Assembly: GCF_001854475.1 (NCBI RefSeq)
Contig: NZ_MNAN01000037.1
Coordinates: forward strand, 414,881-478,880
DNA: 64,000 nucleotides
DNA from: Pseudoalteromonas byunsanensis
Lineage (GTDB): Bacteria > Pseudomonadota > Gammaproteobacteria > Enterobacterales > Alteromonadaceae
Direction: 5' to 3'
Numbering within the stretch: the first letter of the stretch is position 1; every line of letters starts with the position of its first letter. The position numbers and the translations under genes were made by a program. Below, in pieces: positions 47,917 to 54,473 of the stretch. The notes beneath the pieces are model-generated. The model was not told where the DNA came from. It was given only the letters and a program-made list of their open reading frames with translations, and made no database searches.

Positions 47917-48166
47917 ATAAAATACCATGACATCGAAAAAAAACCTTATAATTACTTTAACTTAAGTATAAGTAAATAAAGCTTAAATATGGTTAATATA
48001 TAGGTATTAAAGACTAGAGCTATAAAAATACGTCTTAACTATATAATTAATAAAGAAAAGATCATAAAATACAGATCATCTATTTACGAAGTAAAGATCT
48101 GATCTTAATCAAGTCCCAGATCACAAAATAACTAACACGAAATCAGCGAGTTATCTTACAAACAGC

Positions 48167-48187
48167 TTATCAACAGGGTTATTCACA
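48167..48187 (+). promoter_or_regulatory. Adjacent DnaA boxes at the origin
   Basis: TTATCAACA (48167-48175, one mismatch from TTATNCACA) and TTATTCACA (48179-48187, exact) are 3 bp apart in the same orientation. They suggest DnaA contributes to initiation with Rep. Confidence 0.62.
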
Positions 48188-48326
48188 TTTCGGGCCGTGT
48201 AGATCATATTTATACTAAGCTAAATCAGTTAGTTATGAACATAAAATGATAAATGCACTCTGTTTTGTTAGTATAGATCGGATCTTTTCTTAGTTCAGAT
48301 CGGATCCATACCAAGTAGAAGATGAG

Positions 48327-48335
48327 TTATGCACA
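48327..48335 (+). promoter_or_regulatory. DnaA box at the origin
   Basis: TTATGCACA, an exact match to the TTATNCACA consensus, about 150 bp from the other two boxes. Confidence 0.55.
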
Positions 48336-48567
48336 GTCATTGTTAAACCTCAGTGCTGTAGGCGATAATTTGGCCAGTATTTCCAGAAAATAAAGCCATT
48401 GTTCATGCTCACTTAGTAAAAAGATGATCTGAATATGTCTTGAGTTAGTAAAAATTAGATCTGTAATAAAAAATAGTGATTGGATCAGTTTTTTACTAAC
48501 ATTAGTCATTAACTTTTTTAAACGAATATGTTGTTATAAGCTGTCATAAAATTTTGGAAGTAGAAAA

Positions 48568-49782
48568 ATGAGCCGAAAGGTGAACATCTCAGTAGATAAC
48601 CTGCCTGATTCGTTACGAGGCCAGATCCATGGTGTGGAAAGTGCAATTGATAATGAAAGTCTCGCATTATTTACTGACAATAAAGATGTTCGGATATCGA
48701 TAGAAAATGCCGCTCATGGTTTAAGAGCTTATTCGAATACCTTCAATCACTATGATCTTTGGGGGCGTTTTGTTCGCTCTGGTCATAAAAAGTTGCCTCT
48801 GGAAGATGCTCCGAAGAAAACCATTGTTACCCGACGTATCTCTGAAAAAGTAGATGGAATTCTTTACGAAGGCGAAATCAAAATAACACCTGCCGTTGTC
48901 AGCGCCAAAAAGGATGGTGATGATATGGAGTATTTGGTTTGGCCATCAGATCGTGAAGAAAAAGTCGAGCGTGCATTAATTCGTCTTGCATCTAAAGGTA
49001 AGATAGTAAAAATTAATTTCAAATCTGGTATCCAGTATGCGGTGATTTTTTCTATGAATGAGTTAGCTCAAGAATTGAAAGCCGTTGGTCAATCAATGCC
49101 ATACCCGCAGATTAAAGAATCACTAGAGGCACTACAAGGTTCAAAGCTATCATTCAAATATTCTGCGACAGATACCAGAAATTCAGATATTGATGATTCA
49201 TTCTACGAATCGAATATGAACTTTTTGTCATCGCTGCATTTTAGTGGAAAGAAAGGCCAAGGCGGAAACATTAAGTGTGTAGCATGTTTGAATGCATTTG
49301 TTCACAACATGATTGATAACTTGGAGTATAAAGGATATTACTTTAATAGCGCCCAAGAATTAAAACGTGGTTTATCTCGTTGGATGATGCTTAGGTTATA
49401 TCATCTTTGGCGGTACGCTGCGCCAGGAAAAACATATCACTTTCGGTTGTTATCTATCATGGAAAAGTACGGAACAATCTATTCAACAGATGATATTTCT
49501 GAAAACAAGTTAAAAGCGCTTCGCCGTGATATGACAACCACAATGAAAGACTTAATAGAGAAGGGCGCTATTTCAGAATATAACATTACTAATGTTAAGG
49601 ATGATAAAACAGGGCAAATCATAGACTATGTCTATGAAATGCACCCATCAGCACAGTTTTGTGAAGAGATACTCGCGTTGAACAAGCATCACAAGCGAAT
49701 CGAAATTCAAGGTGGTAAACGAATAGTCGAAAATGCTGAAGTAATAGACGAAGACACATTAGAAGAAATAGTTAAAAAATAA
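48568..49782 (+). CDS. Plasmid-type replication initiator (Rep)
   Basis: A 404-residue protein of the winged-helix Rep class used by large plasmids and chromids. Features visible: an N-terminal region rich in polar residues, blocks such as KKTIVTRRISEKVDGILYEG, basic and helical stretches (LKRGLSRWMMLRLYHLWRYA) that look like a second winged helix, and an acidic C-terminus. I cannot place it in RepA, RepB or RctB with confidence. It starts with ATG and GGAAG 7 nt upstream, directly after the repeat cluster, which it is expected to bind. It converges with tus. Confidence 0.78.
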   Translation: MSRKVNISVDNLPDSLRGQIHGVESAIDNESLALFTDNKDVRISIENAAHGLRAYSNTFNHYDLWGRFVRSGHKKLPLEDAPKKTIVTRRISEKVDGILYEGEIKITPAVVSAKKDGDDMEYLVWPSDREEKVERALIRLASKGKIVKINFKSGIQYAVIFSMNELAQELKAVGQSMPYPQIKESLEALQGSKLSFKYSATDTRNSDIDDSFYESNMNFLSSLHFSGKKGQGGNIKCVACLNAFVHNMIDNLEYKGYYFNSAQELKRGLSRWMMLRLYHLWRYAAPGKTYHFRLLSIMEKYGTIYSTDDISENKLKALRRDMTTTMKDLIEKGAISEYNITNVKDDKTGQIIDYVYEMHPSAQFCEEILALNKHHKRIEIQGGKRIVENAEVIDEDTLEEIVKK

Positions 49783-49787
49783 ATTTT

Positions 49788-49812
49788 AAAAAGCGCCATA
49801 AAGGCGCTTTTT
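49788..49812. terminator. Bidirectional terminator between rep and tus
   Basis: AAAAAGCGCC (49788-49797) and GGCGCTTTTT (49803-49812) form a perfect 10-bp stem with a 5-nt loop, with A- and T-runs on both sides, exactly between the convergent stops. Confidence 0.85.
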
Positions 49813-50682
49813 CTATTCCACTTTTTCCAAGTAGATTCGGTCAACCAAAAAATTGTACGCTCTTTTTCTTGGATGACTATCAGCCTTTTCGTAATTTGAT
49901 AAGTCGCCTAACTTAGTTTCTGGGTGTGGGTTGAATAATATAAATGGTAAAGCAGCGCTAACATGATAACGCTTTTGTGCAGTAAAACGCACGTTTACTT
50001 CAGGTGATACTCTTGTTGGTCGTCTGATTCTTAATTTACTTTTGGAATTCAAGCTATTTACTCGGATCTTCTCTTGTTCAACTAAAGTTTGCCAAGATTG
50101 TTGGTCAATCATTCTTGGGTTTGAATAGTTTGATGAACGGGAAAGCATTTCCAAAGCAGCTTCTTTAGAAAGAGTACGAGTCGCATGTTTGGTCATCCAT
50201 GTAAATCTTATGGAGTAGGGAATAGCGGTTTCACTATGGATCTTTCTATAGCCGGCAATGGTAATTAATGATGGAACTGCACTATGAACGGCCTCGAAAC
50301 GTGCATCATTATTTGGAATTTCTAAAATAAGCTCTTTGAACTTTTGCTTGGCTTCGTTCACTGCTTTAAGTCGTGCTTGTAGACCACCATCATGATCATT
50401 AATAGCTATGAGTCCCGGATGTCGCTGAACTACCTTACCGCTAACCTTTTGTCCCATGAATAAATCTTTGTAAGCGCTTACTATCTTATTAGTAGCTTCT
50501 TGGCCTTTTATCTTATTCACACTAATAGAAAGTGGTGCTTTTTCTTCCTGTTCCTTATCAATTTTAGGTAACTCGAAGTAAGTAGACTTTACAATATTTG
50601 AATTTTGCAATTCCTCACAGAACAGAGATAACTGCTCATGAAGTAAGTCGAATTGGGAACGAATTGAGAATTTTGATGCCAT
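49813..50682 (-). CDS. tus: Tus-like replication terminus-binding protein
   Basis: A 289-residue protein that aligns over nearly its whole length with E. coli Tus, the monomeric protein that binds Ter and stops DnaB-driven forks from one side. Matching blocks: the N-terminal FDLLHEQLSLFCEEL, HPGLIAINDHDGGLQARLK, ARFEAVHSAVPSLITIAGYR, IRFTWMTKHATRTLSKE, KLRIRRPTRVSPEVNVRF and the final LVDRIYLE. I read the start as ATG 50682; a GTG at 50691 would add three residues, and the intervening DNA carries a Ter-like motif. Tus is rare outside the enterobacteria-related lineages and plasmids; here it faces the rep gene. Confidence 0.87.
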   Translation of the reverse strand: MASKFSIRSQFDLLHEQLSLFCEELQNSNIVKSTYFELPKIDKEQEEKAPLSISVNKIKGQEATNKIVSAYKDLFMGQKVSGKVVQRHPGLIAINDHDGGLQARLKAVNEAKQKFKELILEIPNNDARFEAVHSAVPSLITIAGYRKIHSETAIPYSIRFTWMTKHATRTLSKEAALEMLSRSSNYSNPRMIDQQSWQTLVEQEKIRVNSLNSKSKLRIRRPTRVSPEVNVRFTAQKRYHVSAALPFILFNPHPETKLGDLSNYEKADSHPRKRAYNFLVDRIYLEKVE

Positions 50683-50698
50683 GAAGAACACATCATCC
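50683..50698 (-). promoter_or_regulatory. Ter-like motif A at the tus start
   Basis: GGATGATGTGTTCTTC on the minus strand, 14 of 16 identical to copies C and D. It ends directly before the tus ATG, covering the ribosome-binding region; E. coli tus is repressed by Tus at TerB in its promoter. Confidence 0.6.
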
Positions 50699-50741
50699 TT
50701 TTTAATTGTGAAATGCTGACCTTTGCCTGTGAGAACTTTAT

Positions 50742-50757
50742 GTACGATGTGTTCTCT
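50742..50757 (+). promoter_or_regulatory. Ter-like motif B
   Basis: GTACGATGTGTTCTCT on the plus strand, 13 of 16 identical to copies C and D, 45 bp upstream of copy A and in the opposite orientation to it. Confidence 0.55.
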
Positions 50758-51040
50758 TACGTGATGATAGCAGATGTTCGTCTTTTTATAAAAGATAATT
50801 TGTTTCTCTTATTTATTCATAAAGCGAACCTGTTCGACCAACATTTTTGTTTTATAACACTGATTATCAAAGCCTTGAAAAAATAAGTACATACTGATGT
50901 TACGTCACGTAATTGAATCTATTACACATAAAGATATTTGGAATTAAAATCGTAGTAAGTAATCACTTACGGTAGTTCTATTCTTGGTGATTTTTGTTTT
51001 ATACATCTCGGTGTTTAACTAGTTATTGAGATACAATGTT

Positions 51041-51056
51041 GTATGATGTGTTCTTA
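51041..51056 (+). promoter_or_regulatory. Ter-like motif C
   Basis: GTATGATGTGTTCTTA. It shares GTATG-x-TGT with E. coli TerB (GTATGTTGT), preceded by TGTT. Identical to copy D over 16 bases although they are 1 kb apart in non-coding DNA. Confidence 0.6.
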
Positions 51057-52032
51057 TTTACATTATAGCAATTCCTCTTTTTTGATGGCGAGATAATTTA
51101 ATTTTATGTCGTGATTTCCCAAAAAGGTTTGAGAATTACCAGATAGAAACAGTTGCTATGAAACATATAGAAATAACTTTAGAGTCTTCTACTTAATGAG
51201 AGGAAGATTGACTCGGTAACAAAGCATTCACTATGGATGAACAGAACTGGGTTCTATTTAAATATACGCAATCAGATATTCAAGGGTGGATTGTTTGTCC
51301 TCCTGAATTTGACAGCAGAAAAATGTCCCATTGGCACGAGAGGAACTATGATAGACCGGTTTCTATTATGGTCCATATTTAGCGCTGAAGTACAAATTTT
51401 TGCCGCTAGGGTCAATGTTGTTTTATACATGAAATCTAGCAGCATAGACTCATAGATAAATGCGCTTAAGCAGGTTAATTACAGCTATTCAAATTTTAAT
51501 GACCTGGGTTTGATGTATTGGTTGATTAGGGCTCGGTGGGGTGTATCAATCATCTAGATTATTGGCCTTATACGGATTTAGCTTTATGGTCACCGCTAAT
51601 TCTCACTTATTTTTCATGGATTACCGCTTCTTGGTAAACCTTTAGAGCATAGCGAACACTATATGGGACGTTCACCCATAAGCTATGAAGAAACTAGTCC
51701 ATTTAATTATCACAAATTTTAATAATTATTAGTGAAGGGGAAGAGCGGGGGATGCCCTGATAGATTATGTTAAATTTAGCTTCTTTGAAACCTATACGGA
51801 CTTAGTCTTCAATTCAATTCAATGAACTTATGCTGTCAGCTAGCTTCTCTAACTAACTATTCCATATCATATAAAGCAGTGAATCGAAGAATTCCTTTAG
51901 CCTCAAAAATATACAAGTATGTTTATTGTTCATGCTATACAGGTCATAAAATTTTTCATCTTGGCTATCCGGTTGGGTGTTAGTTAATACATATTTTATG
52001 TAGTGCTGACCTGTTCATATAATTGATTAAAT

Positions 52033-52048
52033 GTATGATGTGTTCTTA
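52033..52048 (+). promoter_or_regulatory. Ter-like motif D
   Basis: GTATGATGTGTTCTTA, identical to copy C and in the same orientation, 92 bp before the DAHP synthase start. Being upstream of a gene, it could also be a promoter element, but the exact identity with C, which is not near any gene start, argues for a shared binding site. Confidence 0.55.
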
Positions 52049-52139
52049 AAGTGAAAGAATATTAAATTTTCCTTGATGCCAAGACGTCTATACGTTACTT
52101 TCAACTTGAAGTAATACTACTTGGAATGAGGAAAATAGA

Positions 52140-53495
52140 ATGAAACCATGGAGTCCTGACAGTTGGAGAGATCATCCAATTGTTCAGCAACCTGAATACC
52201 CCGATCAGTCAGCACTAAAAGAAGTCGAAAAACAACTTAATAGTGCTCCGCCATTAGTTTTTGCGGAAGAGACTCGTAGTTTGTATAAACAACTAGCAGA
52301 CGTCTGTGAGGGCAAAGCGTTTTTGTTACAAGGCGGTGACTGTGCAGAATCGTTTTCAGATTTTAATGCCGCAAACATCAGAGATACTTTTAAAACATTA
52401 TTGCAAATGGCTGTAGTGTTAACTTATGGCGGTAAATGTCCCGTTGTAAAAATAGCTCGTATGGCTGGCCAATACGCTAAGCCGCGTTCATCAGATTTCG
52501 AGACTATCGATGGTATTTCATTACCTTCATATCGTGGCGATATTATCAATAACTTTGAATTTACAGAAACGTCAAGAATACCAGATCCAAACCGTTTGAT
52601 GACCGCTTATCATCATAGTGCAGCAACGCTAAACCTCTTAAGAGCGTTTGCTCAAGGTGGATTAGCTGATTTACACCAAGTAAATCGCTGGAATATGAGC
52701 TTTGTCGCAGCGAATCCTTTAAAAGAAAAGTTTCAACAGTTGGCTGACCGCATTCAAGACGCTCTCGAGTTTATGGAAGTGTGCGGTATAGTTTCAGCGG
52801 TAGCTCCAAGCTTAAAAGAAACTGATTTGTATACGTCTCACGAAGCGTTACTGCTTGGGTATGAAGAAGCACTAACTCGACGAGATCACTTAAGCGGCGA
52901 TTGGTACGACTGTTCGGCACACTTTGTATGGATAGGTGAGCGCACGCGTCAGCTTGATCACGCGCATATCGAATTTTTCAGGGGTATAAAGAACCCTATA
53001 GGAGTTAAAGTCGGCCCAGGAATGAAGCCAGATGAGCTCATTGAACTAATCGATGCTCTCAACCCTGAGAATATTCCAGGGCGTTTAACATTAATTACCC
53101 GTATGGGCGCAGATGTGTTGCCAGAAAAGTTACCAGCATTAGTTAGAAAAGTGCAAGAAGAAGGTCGCAAGGTTATTTGGTCCTCAGACCCTATGCATGG
53201 CAATACTGAAAAAGCCAGTACAGGTTATAAAACCCGTAGCTTCAACAATATTCTACGTGAAATCAGCCAGTTCTTTGCTGTACATAAAGCCGAAGGTTCT
53301 TACCCGGGCGGTGTTCATTTAGAAATGACCGGCCAGCATGTTACCGAATGTACTGGTGGCGCTTATGGCCTTTCTGATGAAGATTTGGCGCAAAGGTATC
53401 GCACTCAGTGTGATCCTAGACTTAATGCTGACCAGGTACTCGAATTAGGTTTCTTGGTTGCTGATTTACTCAAAGACGCACGAACTAAAGCATAA
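52140..53495 (+). CDS. Class II 3-deoxy-7-phosphoheptulonate (DAHP) synthase
   Basis: A 451-residue enzyme that condenses PEP and erythrose 4-phosphate, the entry to aromatic amino acid and chorismate synthesis. It belongs to the class II (plant/actinobacterial AroA-II) family: WSPDSWRDHPIVQQPEYPD at the start, LQGGDCAESF with the metal-ligand Cys, KPRSS, GERTRQLDHAHIEFFRG, and WSSDPMHGNT/HLEMTGQHVTECTGG with the other ligands. Ribosome-binding site GAGGA 8 nt upstream. In many bacteria class II enzymes are tied to secondary metabolite clusters, and the NRPS starts 10 kb away, but here it may simply be housekeeping. Confidence 0.94.
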   Translation: MKPWSPDSWRDHPIVQQPEYPDQSALKEVEKQLNSAPPLVFAEETRSLYKQLADVCEGKAFLLQGGDCAESFSDFNAANIRDTFKTLLQMAVVLTYGGKCPVVKIARMAGQYAKPRSSDFETIDGISLPSYRGDIINNFEFTETSRIPDPNRLMTAYHHSAATLNLLRAFAQGGLADLHQVNRWNMSFVAANPLKEKFQQLADRIQDALEFMEVCGIVSAVAPSLKETDLYTSHEALLLGYEEALTRRDHLSGDWYDCSAHFVWIGERTRQLDHAHIEFFRGIKNPIGVKVGPGMKPDELIELIDALNPENIPGRLTLITRMGADVLPEKLPALVRKVQEEGRKVIWSSDPMHGNTEKASTGYKTRSFNNILREISQFFAVHKAEGSYPGGVHLEMTGQHVTECTGGAYGLSDEDLAQRYRTQCDPRLNADQVLELGFLVADLLKDARTKA

Positions 53496-53500
53496 TATAC

Positions 53501-53524
53501 AGGCCGCGTCAGCGGCCTTTTTAA
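53501..53524. terminator. Intrinsic terminator between DAHP synthase and ppsR genes
   Basis: AGGCCGC and GCGGCCT form a 7-bp GC-rich stem with a 4-nt loop followed by TTTTT on the plus strand; it abuts the stop of the convergent ppsR gene. Confidence 0.82.
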
Positions 53525-54330
53525 TATTTGCGTCTTGTTAAACCTGTTTCTGAAATTATCTTGGCTGATATTTCTTCCACGGAATGGCTCGTTGAGTTTA
53601 GATATGGCGTTTTATGTCGCTTAAAAAGCATTTCGACTTCGCGAACTTCAATGCGACATTGACGTAACGACGCATATTTTGAATTTGCCATCCTACCTTC
53701 ACGAATTGCAGAAAGACGCTCAGGGTTAATAGTCAATCCAAATAACTTGTGTTTGTATGGGAGCAGACAACTAGGGAAGTTGCCCTTTTCTAGGTCATCC
53801 TCTGTCATTGGATAGTTAGCTGCTTTTATTCCGTATTGAAGTGCTAGATACAAACTTGTTGGGGTTTTACCACTTCGACTGACACCCACTAATATTATAT
53901 CTGCTTGTTCATAATCTTTAATATTTGCACCGTCATCATTGGCTAACGCGTAGTTAACTGCATCGATGCGAAAGTCATAACTTGCTTCATGAATAGAGTG
54001 TGTGCGGTGAATTTTTGGCACAGGGTCTACATTCAGTTCTTTTTTTACTACTTTACTGGCAAGAGCCAAAAAATCGTAACATACGCCCTGTGATGAGAGA
54101 ATAATTTCTGATAATTCTGGGTTAACGAAAGTGAAAAATACCAGCGGACGTTCGCCACAACTTTCCGCAGTTGAATCTATAAGCCTTTTAATTTCCATCG
54201 CTTTTTTTTTAGTTTCAACAAATGGGATAGTTTGATGATTAAATTCCACCGGAAACATTGAAAGCGTTGCGTGGCCAAATACCTCGGATGTGATAGCCGT
54301 TCCGTCTGAAATATAAAATGCCGTTCTCAT
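53521..54330 (-). CDS. ppsR: PEP synthase regulatory protein (kinase/pyrophosphorylase)
   Basis: A 269-residue bifunctional enzyme (DUF299) that inactivates PEP synthase by ADP-dependent phosphorylation of a threonine and reactivates it by Pi-dependent removal. The nucleotide loop GVSRSGKTPTSLYLA is at about 150-164, and the N-terminus has the family pattern FYISDGTAITSEVFGHATL. It is divergent from ppsA, its target, with a 143-bp gap. Confidence 0.95.
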   Translation of the reverse strand: MRTAFYISDGTAITSEVFGHATLSMFPVEFNHQTIPFVETKKKAMEIKRLIDSTAESCGERPLVFFTFVNPELSEIILSSQGVCYDFLALASKVVKKELNVDPVPKIHRTHSIHEASYDFRIDAVNYALANDDGANIKDYEQADIILVGVSRSGKTPTSLYLALQYGIKAANYPMTEDDLEKGNFPSCLLPYKHKLFGLTINPERLSAIREGRMANSKYASLRQCRIEVREVEMLFKRHKTPYLNSTSHSVEEISAKIISETGLTRRKY

Positions 54331-54473
54331 GATAACCTTATTGTTTCAAATTAACTGAATTTTTCCTAACGCGGTTTACGTAGGTGTCCTTACCAGTGTA
54401 GAATGCCTGCGACCCCTACAAAAGGTCAAACAATCTCTCACATTTATTACAATTTGTTTTTGGAGACAGTTCC

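Larger units (their letters stand above)
48074..48500. repeat. Nine 18-bp bipartite repeats (candidate Rep-binding iterons)
   Basis: Consensus STTAGTAA-N6-GATC, all with the same 6-bp spacer. Positions: 48074-48091 (-), 48087-48104 (+, degenerate first half and overlapping the previous copy), 48119-48136 (-), 48202-48219 (-), 48267-48284 (+), 48289-48306 (+), 48412-48429 (+), 48444-48461 (+), 48483-48500 (-). The strand is read as the one giving TTAGTAA first. A tenth half-site GTTAGTTA at 48228 has no GATC. Copies are irregularly spaced and in both orientations, unlike classical direct-repeat iterons. Confidence 0.78.
47858..48567. other. Probable chromid replication origin
   Basis: The 710-bp gap between divergent parA and rep combines several origin features. 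An AT-rich segment (about 47930-48070) could serve as unwinding element. About thirteen GATC sites stand between 48058 and 48486, where fewer than two are expected by chance. Boxes for DnaA, TTATTCACA (48179-48187) and TTATGCACA (48327-48335), match TTATNCACA, and TTATCAACA (48167-48175) is near-consensus. Nine copies of an 18-bp GATC-containing repeat fill the rest. Placement beside the initiator gene and the partition operon makes this the likely origin; initiation should be tuned by Dam methylation (inference). Confidence 0.85.
50760..52139. other. Gene-free 1.4 kb right of tus
   Basis: AT-rich, holding Ter-like motifs C and D. The longest frames (72 codons from about 51237, and 49 codons from ATG 51233 to 51379 in another frame) overlap each other, lack ribosome-binding sites and match nothing I know, so neither is called. 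A TTATGTTAAAT word, the XerD half of E. coli dif, is at 51765-51775. Confidence 0.55.

Noticed and set aside
51237..51455. 72-codon open frame right of tus
   Set aside because: No ribosome-binding site, overlaps another frame of similar quality, no recognisable protein pattern.
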